Shown in pieces: positions 50,943-59,186 of a stretch of DNA of 64,000 nt (the stretch's first letter is position 1; each line of letters starts with the position of its first letter). Under the pieces are notes generated by a model, which worked only from the letters and a program-made list of their open reading frames with translations, made no database searches and was not told the DNA's origin. The stretch comes from Oscillospiraceae bacterium (GTDB lineage: Bacteria; Bacillota; Clostridia; Saccharofermentanales; Saccharofermentanaceae), in the NCBI GenBank assembly GCA_902764825.1, contig CACWXL010000001.1, positions 372,001-436,000 of the forward strand, given 5' to 3'. Position numbers and translations under genes: made by a program.

Positions 50943-52700
50943 TCACCAGTGCCAGAGCTGCATGTAGACAACAAAAACTATTGTCAGAACAGAACCTGCG
51001 ATCGCAATGATGTTGTAGATCTTGCGGATTACGGAAGAGTCCTTGCGCGGAGTCTTAATGAACTTGAAGATACCGTAAAGCGTCAGAGCCAAAAGGATGA
51101 CCGTAAGAACGCCTGCAGCATAGAAGAACCACATATAGATGGTATGAGGCAGCCATACTGAGATCGACAGGATTATGGCAAGGCCGCACAGACCGAGCAG
51201 AAGCTCAACGAGAGCGATGAAGCCCGTTGTCTTGCCGAGCATGATCTTCTTCGTGCTCTTTCTTGCCTTGCGGACGATGGCTCTTATGCCCTTGACTATT
51301 AGGCTTATGAGCGCAAATGCCAGGAACAGCATCCACCCGTAGAATAATATGCTCTCGAGAATCGCAGTTCCGGTGTCAGCAAGATAATAATCTCCGTAGG
51401 GCATCTCGATCTTGGAAATGCCGTCCTTCTCGTTATATGTCCAGAGGAACTCACTGAAAGTATCAGGCGTTACATAGCTGGCACCCATTATCTTAAAGCG
51501 GCCCTCGAGCACTGTTCTGGCCGGATGGTAAAGACCCTTTGCATAATCGGGAGCTACATATGAGAGCCACGCTGACCTGCCGTAGATCGAATCGAAGAGC
51601 TCACCGTTGTAATATTCCTCTCCTGCCTGGTTGGTCATTACGACGCAGCCGATCTGCTTTTCGGGATCGAAAGAGATATAAGACGAGCATGCCTGAGTAT
51701 TGCCGCCGTGGCCGTATGTGTTGTTTCCGTAAGGAAGCGCCCAGAAACCGTGAGCATTCTTCACAACGTTGTATTCAGTGTAATAAGATGTCGCCGACAT
51801 CATTTCATCGTATGTCTCCTGCTTTTCGAAAAGCGGGAACTCATCCTTAACAAAGCAGGATGCGTACTTGATGTAGTCATCGAGCGTCGATACGCAGGTA
51901 CCTGCAGGATAAAGGCTGATCAGATAGAATGCGTTTCCGACAGGTGTTGTGCCTGAATAGCACATGAGCTTGTCACGCCTCTGTCTGACACCGGGATTAT
52001 CCATAAGGTCAGGTGCCAGCGCGGAGTCCTTCATGTCCAGAGGCTCGAAAATATGGTGGTGAACGTAATCAACAAAGCTCTCGCCTGAAACACGCTCTAC
52101 GATATAACCTGCCAGAGCAACGCCCCAGTTCGAGTACGCCGTGAGCGTATCAGGTTCGAAGACCTGAGGCGGCTGGTCGAGCTTTAAAGCTTCTTCCAAT
52201 GAGTATGCCTGCATGTTTGCAGGAAGGAACATATCCGTATAGTATTCCTGGAAGCCTGCCCTGTGGTTCATGAGGTCGATCATGCGGACGGGCTTCTCAT
52301 ATCTTAAGTTGGTAAGGAAACCGTCGGGAAGATATTCCCTTACGTCCTTTTCCAGATCGATCTTTCCCTGTTCCCATAGCTGCATGACGCTGACCCAGAC
52401 CATTGTCTTTGTGGTCGAGCCCCAGTCGATAACGGTATTCTCATCAACCTTTATTCCATTGGCGATGTCTGAATAACCGTAATAGCCTTTAAATACTACA
52501 CCGTCTTTATCGAAAACTCCGACCATCGCACCTGCAGTGGTATCTTTGTGGTCTTCGTAGAAAGCATTGATCTTCTCTTCGTAGGATCCTGCATAGAGCT
52601 TCTTTTCCGGTTTTTCCGCTTTAGCCGAACATGAAGCCAGTAAAGACAGCGTCATAAAAGCTGCGGCAATAAGCGCAAGGCTCTTTTTAAGTACTTTCAT
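50943..52700 (-). CDS. Serine hydrolase (class C beta-lactamase-like) lipoprotein with membrane tail
   Basis: 585 residues. Lipobox LLASC (Cys24) shows an outer-face lipoprotein. SxxK is GSTTKTM (Ser95-Lys98), YxN is TAYSNWG (Tyr189-Asn191) and the third motif is YGHGGNTQ. This is the Beta-lactamase family of penicillin-binding-like hydrolases and esterases, not necessarily resistance. From ~450 onward about five membrane helices follow, as in some clostridial and bacillar members. It is followed by the hrcA operon and preceded by a divergent HAD gene. The substrate is unknown. Confidence 0.88.
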   Translation of the reverse strand: MKVLKKSLALIAAAFMTLSLLASCSAKAEKPEKKLYAGSYEEKINAFYEDHKDTTAGAMVGVFDKDGVVFKGYYGYSDIANGIKVDENTVIDWGSTTKTMVWVSVMQLWEQGKIDLEKDVREYLPDGFLTNLRYEKPVRMIDLMNHRAGFQEYYTDMFLPANMQAYSLEEALKLDQPPQVFEPDTLTAYSNWGVALAGYIVERVSGESFVDYVHHHIFEPLDMKDSALAPDLMDNPGVRQRRDKLMCYSGTTPVGNAFYLISLYPAGTCVSTLDDYIKYASCFVKDEFPLFEKQETYDEMMSATSYYTEYNVVKNAHGFWALPYGNNTYGHGGNTQACSSYISFDPEKQIGCVVMTNQAGEEYYNGELFDSIYGRSAWLSYVAPDYAKGLYHPARTVLEGRFKIMGASYVTPDTFSEFLWTYNEKDGISKIEMPYGDYYLADTGTAILESILFYGWMLFLAFALISLIVKGIRAIVRKARKSTKKIMLGKTTGFIALVELLLGLCGLAIILSISVWLPHTIYMWFFYAAGVLTVILLALTLYGIFKFIKTPRKDSSVIRKIYNIIAIAGSVLTIVFVVYMQLWHW

Positions 52701-52782
52701 ATAATTCTCCCTTATTCCATTTTCTTGAAACTGCTTTATTATAATACAAACAATCTTAACCTAACCTTAAATCGGAGAAGCC

Positions 52783-53481
52783 ATGAGAGGAATCGTTTTC
52801 GACATCGACGACACACTATACTGCAGACAGGACATGCTGGTCCGGGCCGCAGAGACCGTGCTCGGCGTCAAGGTCCCTGACTGGCCTCAATTCATCAGCA
52901 TCTTCTACGAGAAGAGCGACATCAACATGGCGCAGCTGGAATCCGGTGAAGTCTCAACCCGCGATATCAACGGCTGGCGCTACAACGAGACATTCAGACT
53001 GTTAGGTCTTCCCTATAAGCCTGAGGACGGCGGACGCGCTGCCGATGCTTATCTGGAACTCCAGAGTCACATGTTCATAAGCGACGATCTCGCTTCCGTA
53101 CTTGACAAGCTCGCCGAAGATCCTGAGATAAAGCTCGCGATCCTTACCGCCGGCGAATCAAAGCACCAATGGAACAAAGTCGACATGCTGGACCTGGACC
53201 GCTGGTTTGACCGTTCCTCTGTTATCGTTACCGGAGACACACCGTATACCAAGCCTGATGTCGAACTGTTCCGCATGATGGAAGACCGCCTAGGTCTCTC
53301 ACCTTCCGACCTCTGGATGGTAGGCGACAATTACGATAAGGATATTTCAGGAGCGGTAAAAGCCGGCTGGCATTCCCTCTGGATCAACCGCCGCAGGCTT
53401 CCTGCTCCTGAAGTCATTCCCGATATATCTGTACTTGATGACGCTGAATTCGTTGAAGCTCTCGCAAAGGAGTTCTTATGA
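52783..53481 (+). CDS. HAD-superfamily hydrolase
   Basis: 232 residues. Motif I FDIDDTLYC (Asp7, Asp9), motif II LAILTAGES (Thr), motif III Lys in KPDVELF and motif IV VGDNYDKDISGA. The alpha-helical cap resembles small-molecule phosphatases. GGAG precedes the ATG. Its last codon overlaps the start of the 71-residue gene (ATGA), so the two are coupled. The substrate is unknown. Confidence 0.92.
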   Translation: MRGIVFDIDDTLYCRQDMLVRAAETVLGVKVPDWPQFISIFYEKSDINMAQLESGEVSTRDINGWRYNETFRLLGLPYKPEDGGRAADAYLELQSHMFISDDLASVLDKLAEDPEIKLAILTAGESKHQWNKVDMLDLDRWFDRSSVIVTGDTPYTKPDVELFRMMEDRLGLSPSDLWMVGDNYDKDISGAVKAGWHSLWINRRRLPAPEVIPDISVLDDAEFVEALAKEFL

Positions 53482-53693
53482 TGTTCGGTAAAAAGAAACC
53501 TGCACAGTTATCCTACGACAAGGACAATGAGACGCCCGCAGTAAAGTCCAGCATCTGCACGGGCGAGAAGACTGCCGGCTTCATCGACAATAAGACCGGC
53601 AAGTACCACGATGTAATGCTCATCAAGTCGGACGCTGACCTTATAGAGTTCAAGAGGCTTTACGGCGTCGATGAGGTAAAGACTATCTATTAA
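53478..53693 (+). CDS. Conserved small protein of unknown function
   Basis: 71 residues: a short basic start, SSICTGEKTAGFIDNKTGKY in the middle and LIEFKRLYGVDEVKTIY at the end. Similar small proteins occur in clostridia, sometimes mislabelled as aspartate dehydrogenase, but no enzyme domain fits here. AAGGAG lies 5 nt before the ATG, which overlaps the HAD stop. Confidence 0.8.
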   Translation: MMFGKKKPAQLSYDKDNETPAVKSSICTGEKTAGFIDNKTGKYHDVMLIKSDADLIEFKRLYGVDEVKTIY

Positions 53694-53740
53694 GCCGCCT
53701 ATAGATTACCGTTTTTAAAGAAGCCTCACCAGAAAATAAA

Positions 53741-54727
53741 CTATCGGTACCTTCCTCTTGCTTCCCTTCTCTCGCGCTTTACGATCTTTTTGAGCTTCTC
53801 CTCATCCTTATCGCGCATGATATAGAAGATTATTCCCGAACAGATTGCATTAAGTATAAGCAGCATGACACTTAATGCAGATGCCCTGTTATACAGATAT
53901 CCGTTTTTGAAAGCGAGATTATTAAGGAAAGTCATGTTCGTAAGAACCGCGTTATTAGCAATAATACCGAACATCTGCGGAACATCGAACATGCCAAGGC
54001 CCCCGATGATGCTCGTAACAAGAACAAAGATAAGTATCTCGCGCATGCACGGAAGAGTGATCTTAAAGAATGTCTGTATCCTGTTGCATCCGTCCATCTC
54101 CGCAGATTCAAATATCTCAGGATTGATTCCGATGATGCCGGCATAAATGATAAGCAGTGTGTATCCGTAATACATATATACGTTGATCAGAACGACCAGC
54201 TTTTTGAGGTCGCCTCCATTGATCAAGAAGTTCCTGTTTTCCCATGTCATGCCGAAGAGCCCGTACAGTTTTTCCATAGCCTGGTTTATGGCTCCGACAG
54301 GATAGCCGAATAGTTTTATAAACAGTGTGGCTGTAACAGAACCGGCAACAAGGTGAGGCATGTAATAGATCACCTTGAATATCAACGTGCCTTTGACTTT
54401 CAATCTTCTGTCGGAATACCAGACACTGAAAAGAAATGCCAGGAACAATTCCGGTATAAAGCCCGATATCCAAAACAGCCATGTATTGCCAAAAGCTTTC
54501 CAGAAAGTCTTTGACTTTAAGATATCTAAATAATTCAGATACCAGGGTTTGCCGACTGAGGTAAGAAAATGCCACTCAGTATTTCCCGCTCCCTTAAGAT
54601 CCGTAAAGCCCAGGATAAAAGTCAATGCAGTCGGATACAGAAAGAATATGCTGAATGCAAGAATAAAGGGTATCGAGTATAAATACCCGTATTTCGCATA
54701 TCTCTTTTTAAGATTAGACTTTGCCAT
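53741..54727 (-). CDS. ABC sugar-type transporter permease (MalF-like), without partner genes
   Basis: 328 residues, six membrane helices. The cytoplasmic EAA loop is IFESAEMDGCNRIQTFFKITLP, typical of carbohydrate importers (MalF/LacF). In such systems a second permease and a substrate-binding protein normally sit beside it; neither is here. The gene upstream is a winged-helix repressor 24 nt away, transcribed in the same direction. It may use partners encoded elsewhere, or be a remnant. Confidence 0.88.
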   Translation of the reverse strand: MAKSNLKKRYAKYGYLYSIPFILAFSIFFLYPTALTFILGFTDLKGAGNTEWHFLTSVGKPWYLNYLDILKSKTFWKAFGNTWLFWISGFIPELFLAFLFSVWYSDRRLKVKGTLIFKVIYYMPHLVAGSVTATLFIKLFGYPVGAINQAMEKLYGLFGMTWENRNFLINGGDLKKLVVLINVYMYYGYTLLIIYAGIIGINPEIFESAEMDGCNRIQTFFKITLPCMREILIFVLVTSIIGGLGMFDVPQMFGIIANNAVLTNMTFLNNLAFKNGYLYNRASALSVMLLILNAICSGIIFYIMRDKDEEKLKKIVKRERREARGRYR

Positions 54728-54751
54728 AACTATTATCCCCTAAAAAGTTCC

Positions 54752-55279
54752 TCAGCTATCAGCAGGTGCAGAGATTATTGAAATGCTCCTGAGCTTTCCT
54801 AATGCTCCTTCACCATATTTCTCATTGTGTGCCTTCTCATATTTAATTGTGATCTCTGAGAGTTCGTCCATCATAGCGTGCATTTCATCATCATAGAGAT
54901 ACAGATAAGCTGTTCCAAAGCATAAAAAGTCATTCGAGAATTCTTCTTTAAAATTCTTATGCGGTTTCTTATTAAATGCATCGAACCTCGAAAACAGTTC
55001 CATAAAGAAACAGTAAGCTGAATCAGAGAGATCACTGTTATCGACAAATGCTTCGGTATTATCTTTAAGAAGACGTTCAATGCCTCCTCTGACCTTACGT
55101 TCTTCTTTTACAATGATAGTCCCTGCCTCGATCAGGAAATCAACATGTCTGTATAAAGTCCTTCTGGGAATATCAGGAAAATGATTTGCCAGCTCTTTGA
55201 CTGTCACTTCTCCGTGGATAGCCAAATATTGCATGATCCTCATTCTGGACGGATTCCCCAAAATATCCTTGAGTTCCAT
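54752..55279 (-). CDS. Winged-helix (ArsR-like) transcriptional repressor
   Basis: 175 residues. N-terminal winged HTH: LGNPSRMRIMQYLAIHGEVT, VKELANHFPDIPRRTLYRHV, LIEAGTIIV. The last ~100 residues are a helical effector domain. A perfect palindrome, GTGCCA-AAAA-TGGCAC, fills the promoter spacer just upstream, so it should repress its own operon, which also encodes the ABC permease. The ligand is unknown. Confidence 0.85.
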   Translation of the reverse strand: MELKDILGNPSRMRIMQYLAIHGEVTVKELANHFPDIPRRTLYRHVDFLIEAGTIIVKEERKVRGGIERLLKDNTEAFVDNSDLSDSAYCFFMELFSRFDAFNKKPHKNFKEEFSNDFLCFGTAYLYLYDDEMHAMMDELSEITIKYEKAHNEKYGEGALGKLRSISIISAPADS

Positions 55280-55309
55280 AATACTAACCCCTTTTCGATT
55301 GCTGTTTTT

Positions 55310-55338
55310 ATATTAGTGCCATTTTTGGCACAGGTCAA
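55310..55338 (-). promoter_or_regulatory. Promoter with built-in palindromic operator
   Basis: Minus strand: -35 TTGACC (55333-55338), 17-nt spacer, -10 TAATAT (55310-55315). GTGCCAAAAATGGCAC (55316-55331) is a perfect inverted repeat that occupies 16 of the 17 spacer bases. Confidence 0.82.
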
Positions 55339-55407
55339 GTGTTTTTACTATTTCTTATAATCTAGCACGAGGACGGAGCTTTTCTTGAAGTGAGAATATT
55401 ATCAATA

Positions 55408-55440
55408 TAAAAGCCGCAGGCACTTACATGTCTGCGGCTT
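55408..55440 (-). terminator. Intrinsic terminator of glnA
   Basis: Minus strand: AAGCCGCAG...CTGCGGCTT followed by TTATATTG, about 22 nt past the glnA stop. Confidence 0.85.
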
Positions 55441-55461
55441 AATTTCAGAAGTAAATAACTA

Positions 55462-56895
55462 TCACAGATCGTAATACATCTCGTACTCCATAGGTGTAGG
55501 CATGGAGATGTGGCGGCCAAGATCCTTTCTGCGGTTGGCGATCCAGAGGTTGATCAGTTCGATCGGGAAAACGCCGCCTGCGGTGAGGAAGTCGTGGTCC
55601 CTTTCGAGAGCCTTAAGAGCTGAACCTAATGACTTCGGCAGGCCCTTGATCTTTTTCTTGTCTTCTTCGGAAAGATTGAAGAGGTTGAAGTCATAAGGAC
55701 CGTAGCCTTCTGCTTCAGGATCGATCTTGTTCTTGATGCCGTCCAAACCTGCCATAAGGATTGCTGCATAGCAGTAGTAAGGATTGCATGTGGCGTCAGG
55801 ATTACGGAGCTCGAATCTCTTCTTGTCCGGAGTCTTTGCGTACGCCGGGATACGGATTACGGCACTTCTGTTAGCCGTTGCATAGCCGATGGTAACGGGT
55901 GCTTCGAAGCCCGGAAGGAGTCTCTTGTAAGAGTTTGTCGAAGGGTTCGAGAATGCGCAGATCGCAGGAACGTGACGGAGCACGCCTCCGATGAAATGCA
56001 GAGCCGTCTCGGACAGGCCTGAATAGCCGTTCTCGTCGTAGAATACGGGCTTGCCGTCCTTGAACATCAGCATGTGGACGTGCATGCCGGAACCTGCCTC
56101 GCCGTATATCGGCTTGGGCATGAATGTGGCGGTCTTGCCTTCCTTGACTGCCTCATTCCTGATGATGTACTTGGTAAGCATGGTTTTGTCGGCCATCTCG
56201 GTCATGGGCGCGAACTCGACTTCGATCTCCATCTGGGCAGAGCCTACTTCGTGATGGTGATACTTGACCTTGATGCCCTGGTTCTCCATGAGCATGGATA
56301 CGCGTGATCTGTAGTCGTACGCGATGTCCTGCGGAGGAGCTGCATGATAGCCGCCCTGGTGCGGTGTCTGGAAGCCGAGGCTTCCGATCTCGCCCGTGTT
56401 CCAGAATGCTTCTTCACCGTCGATCGTAAATCCGGAACTGTTGGGCTTATTTGCATATGTGACTTCGTCGAAAACATAGAACTCGAATTCAGGTCCGAGA
56501 AGGAATGTATCGGCAACGCCTAATTCCTTCATGTATTCTTCTGCACGCTTGCTGACGTTTCTGGGTTCCTGGTTGAAAGGGATGTTCTCATCTTTGCCGA
56601 TGATCCTTACGTCGCCGATCATGGACAGAGTCTTGATCTCACAGAAATCGTCGATAGCGGCACTGGAGAGATCAGGAATAAATACCATGTCACTCTTTTC
56701 GACAGGCGCAAAACCGTAGTTGCTGCCGTCAAATCCTATGCCTGCTGTCATTGTAGATTCGGAGAATCTGTCGGCAGGGATCGTCAGATGATGCCATCTG
56801 CCATTCAAGTCGATCATTCGGAAGTCGATCATCTTGATGTCGTTTTCCTGAATGAAGTTCTTCGCTTCCTCAAAGTTACTTAGCATATATTCCAC
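55462..56895 (-). CDS. glnA: Glutamine synthetase, type I
   Basis: 477 residues. GSI segments: MIDFRMIDLNGRWHHLTIP, DGSNYGFAPVEKSDM, GPEFEFYVFDE, ESH-type region QMEIEVEF, GSGMHVHMLMF, NPSTNSYKRLLPGFEAPV, RIPAYAKTPDKKRFELRNPD. It makes glutamine from glutamate, ammonia and ATP. AGGTGG lies before the ATG. It is divergent from the larA-like gene, and the 157-bp gap between them holds both promoters. Confidence 0.97.
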   Translation of the reverse strand: MEYMLSNFEEAKNFIQENDIKMIDFRMIDLNGRWHHLTIPADRFSESTMTAGIGFDGSNYGFAPVEKSDMVFIPDLSSAAIDDFCEIKTLSMIGDVRIIGKDENIPFNQEPRNVSKRAEEYMKELGVADTFLLGPEFEFYVFDEVTYANKPNSSGFTIDGEEAFWNTGEIGSLGFQTPHQGGYHAAPPQDIAYDYRSRVSMLMENQGIKVKYHHHEVGSAQMEIEVEFAPMTEMADKTMLTKYIIRNEAVKEGKTATFMPKPIYGEAGSGMHVHMLMFKDGKPVFYDENGYSGLSETALHFIGGVLRHVPAICAFSNPSTNSYKRLLPGFEAPVTIGYATANRSAVIRIPAYAKTPDKKRFELRNPDATCNPYYCYAAILMAGLDGIKNKIDPEAEGYGPYDFNLFNLSEEDKKKIKGLPKSLGSALKALERDHDFLTAGGVFPIELINLWIANRRKDLGRHISMPTPMEYEMYYDL

Positions 56896-56994
56896 CTCCG
56901 CTAAAGTATTGATTTAATCTTATCATGCGCGTGCATGTAAAAACCTGTATTAATAAATAAAATTTACGTTTTCAGTCTTTGGTCAATATGTTTG

Positions 56995-57022
56995 TTGAGA
57001 AACTTCCCCATAACTGTAAAAT
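56995..57022 (+). promoter_or_regulatory. Putative promoter of the LarA-like gene
   Basis: -35 TTGAGA (56995-57000), 16-nt spacer, -10 TAAAAT (57017-57022), 30 nt before the ATG. Confidence 0.55.
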
Positions 57023-57052
57023 AGAAGAATCTTTTTTACGTGGGAGCGGCAT

Positions 57053-58306
57053 ATGAAGGTTGAATTCGGTTACGGTAAAGGTGTACAGACAGTAGATATC
57101 CCTGACAAGAATCTCGATCAGATCCTTGTTGCAAATGACATTGAGCACGTAAGGCGCGGCCCTGATGCCGTTGTCTATGCACTCGAGAATCCTATCGGCT
57201 CCCCCCGCCTCAAAGACCTCGTAAAGCCCGGCCAGAAGATCTGCATCATCACGAGCGACATCTCCAGACCGATCCCGAGCTTTGACGTAATCCCTTCTAT
57301 CCTGGATGAGCTCTATCTTGCAGGATGCAAAAAGGAAGACATCTATGTCGTTTTCGCGCTTGGCTCACACAGACCTCACACAGAAGAAGAGAAGAAAAAG
57401 CTCGTCGGCGAGCGCGTTTACAGCGAAGTAAGATGCATCGACTCTGATCCTTCAGACTGCATCCACATGGGCGACACTTCAAGAGGAACACCCGTTGATA
57501 TCACAAGAAGCGTTGCTGAGGCTGATTTCAGGATCGGCGTAGGCAACATCGAGTTCCACTATTTCGCAGGATATTCAGGCGGCGCAAAGGCCCTTATGCC
57601 CGGCGTTTCCACACCTTCTGCGATCCAGGCCAACCATCGCATGATGGTCGACGAGAAGGCCTGCGCAGGCAACTTAAACGGCAACCCCATAAGAGCAGAC
57701 ATCGAAGAGTCTGAGACATTCTGCCACTTGAGCTTCATCGTTAACCCTATCCTTGATGAGCACAAGCACATCGTTTACTGCGTCGCAGGCGACGTTACAA
57801 AGGCTCACAGGGAAGGCTGCAAATATCTCGATAAGATGTACAGAAAGCCCCTTAAGAGAAGAGCCGACATCGTTATCGTCTCACAGGGAGGCGCGCCCAA
57901 GGACGCCAACCTCTACCAGACACAGAAGGCTCTTGATAACTCCAAGTATGCCGTAGCTGACGGCGGCACGATCATTGTCGTCGGTGCATGCAATGAGGGC
58001 CTTGGCAGCGCAAAGTTCGAAGAGTGGCTCACGACTGCAAACACACCGGATGAACTTATCGAGAGAGTCGGAAAAGACTTCCAGTTAGGCGGTCACAAGG
58101 CAGCTGCCATCGCAATGGTATTAAAGCACGCCAAGATAGTTCTTATCTCAGAAATGGACGACGACTTTGTAAGGTCCATATTCTTAGAGCCTATGCACTC
58201 AGCACAGGAAGCATTCGACGAAGCATATGCAAGATACGGTGAAGATTGCTCTGTCATCTGCATGCCTTTCGGCGGTGCGACACTTCCGATGCCTCCCGAA
58301 GAGTAA
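57053..58306 (+). CDS. Nickel-dependent lactate racemase family protein (LarA-like)
   Basis: 417 residues. LarA signature segments: TSDISRPIPS (family D-x-T/S-R-P-x-P), FALGSHRPHTEEEKK with the catalytic His, IEFHYFAGYSGGAKALMPGV, and EGLGSAKFEEWL. LarA racemises D/L-lactate or other 2-hydroxy acids with a nickel-pincer cofactor made by LarB, LarC and LarE. None of those genes is in the window, so cofactor supply must come from elsewhere. GGGAG precedes the ATG. The substrate may not be lactate. Confidence 0.9.
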   Translation: MKVEFGYGKGVQTVDIPDKNLDQILVANDIEHVRRGPDAVVYALENPIGSPRLKDLVKPGQKICIITSDISRPIPSFDVIPSILDELYLAGCKKEDIYVVFALGSHRPHTEEEKKKLVGERVYSEVRCIDSDPSDCIHMGDTSRGTPVDITRSVAEADFRIGVGNIEFHYFAGYSGGAKALMPGVSTPSAIQANHRMMVDEKACAGNLNGNPIRADIEESETFCHLSFIVNPILDEHKHIVYCVAGDVTKAHREGCKYLDKMYRKPLKRRADIVIVSQGGAPKDANLYQTQKALDNSKYAVADGGTIIVVGACNEGLGSAKFEEWLTTANTPDELIERVGKDFQLGGHKAAAIAMVLKHAKIVLISEMDDDFVRSIFLEPMHSAQEAFDEAYARYGEDCSVICMPFGGATLPMPPEE

Positions 58307-58388
58307 AGACCTGTTCCCTCAATTTTCACGGGTTTGTAACAGAATTAGTATTACAATAATCAGGTAAAACTAATTTTAGAGGTTGGAT

Positions 58389-58997
58389 ATGAGCTGGGAT
58401 GCAGGCTTTCTGCTTTACATTCAGGAATATATCAGGTCGGATTTTCTAAACCCGATCATGAAGGTCTTGACCCATTCCGGTGATAAGGGCATTCTGCTGA
58501 TCGTCCTTATCCTGGCTTTTCTCATCATTCCGCGCACAAGAGCCATCGGCATCATGTCCACGATAAGCATCGTGATCGAAGCTCTCCTCAATAACGTTCT
58601 CCTGAAGAATCTCATCGCAAGAACAAGACCTTATGACGAGATCGAAGGACTTATCAATCTCGTCGGCAGACAGAGCGATTACTCCTTCCCTTCCGGCCAC
58701 ACAGGCGCTGCTTTTGCCGTCGCAGGCGCAATGCTCGTAGTCGCATTGTTCGGCCTTCCCATGATTGAAAAGACCGGCGAGTTCAAACGCGAAGATCCTT
58801 CTCTCACCTTCAAGCTTATTTCTGTAATCCTCATCATGTATGCCACGCTCCTCGCATTCTCCAGAATGTACGTCGGCGTCCACTACCCCACAGACGTTCT
58901 CTGCGGCCTCTTACTTGGTCTCGGAACAAGCGCTGTTGCCTACCTGATATACCAGGTGGCAATAAAGAAGATCCACGAAAGAAAAACTGCTGTATAA
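58389..58997 (+). CDS. PAP2-family phosphatase
   Basis: I use the ATG at 58389 (202 residues), 6 nt after GAGG; a TTG at 58383 is in frame but too close. Acid-phosphatase motifs: KNLIARTRPYDE (KxxxxxxRP), YSFPSGHTGAAFA (PSGH) and SRMYVGVHYPTDVLCG (SRxxxxxHxxxD). Five or six membrane helices. Family members act on undecaprenyl pyrophosphate or phospholipid phosphates. It follows larA by 82 nt and is followed by a strong terminator. Confidence 0.93.
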   Translation: MSWDAGFLLYIQEYIRSDFLNPIMKVLTHSGDKGILLIVLILAFLIIPRTRAIGIMSTISIVIEALLNNVLLKNLIARTRPYDEIEGLINLVGRQSDYSFPSGHTGAAFAVAGAMLVVALFGLPMIEKTGEFKREDPSLTFKLISVILIMYATLLAFSRMYVGVHYPTDVLCGLLLGLGTSAVAYLIYQVAIKKIHERKTAV

Positions 58998-59006
58998 AAA
59001 ATGTTG

Positions 59007-59034
59007 AAAGCGCTGCCAAACGACAGCGCTTTTT
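59007..59034. terminator. Bidirectional intrinsic terminator
   Basis: AAAGCGCTG-CCAAACGA-CAGCGCTTT, followed by TTTGAATT on the plus strand, ending the PAP2 gene. On the minus strand it is 28 nt past the 35-residue gene. Confidence 0.85.
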
Positions 59035-59061
59035 GAATTGCAAAGAAGCTTGTGATGAATG

Positions 59062-59169
59062 TTATGGATCAAATTCACCGCCATATTCGGGAGAACATGA
59101 GTAGGTAATAATATCTTTCTCCTCAAACATCACAACCTGCACTTTCACTTCTTCATAAGACTCTTTCAT
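59062..59169 (-). CDS. 35-residue peptide downstream of the BspA-type gene
   Basis: MKESYEEVKVQVVMFEEKD, then ITYSCSPEYGG near the end; one Cys. AAGGAGG stands 7 nt before the ATG, an unusually strong ribosome site. The stop of the giant repeat gene is only 17 nt upstream, so both are probably on one mRNA, and a terminator follows. Small peptides with an E-V-x-x-x-F-E-x-x-D-(I/V)-I-T-x-S pattern are, as far as I recall, frequent in gut Clostridia, without known function. Confidence 0.7.
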   Translation of the reverse strand: MKESYEEVKVQVVMFEEKDIITYSCSPEYGGEFDP

Positions 59170-59186
59170 ATGTATTCCTCCTTATC

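Noticed and set aside
53478..53693. Calling the 71-residue protein aspartate dehydrogenase
   Set aside because: It has no nucleotide-binding or catalytic motif and is far too short.
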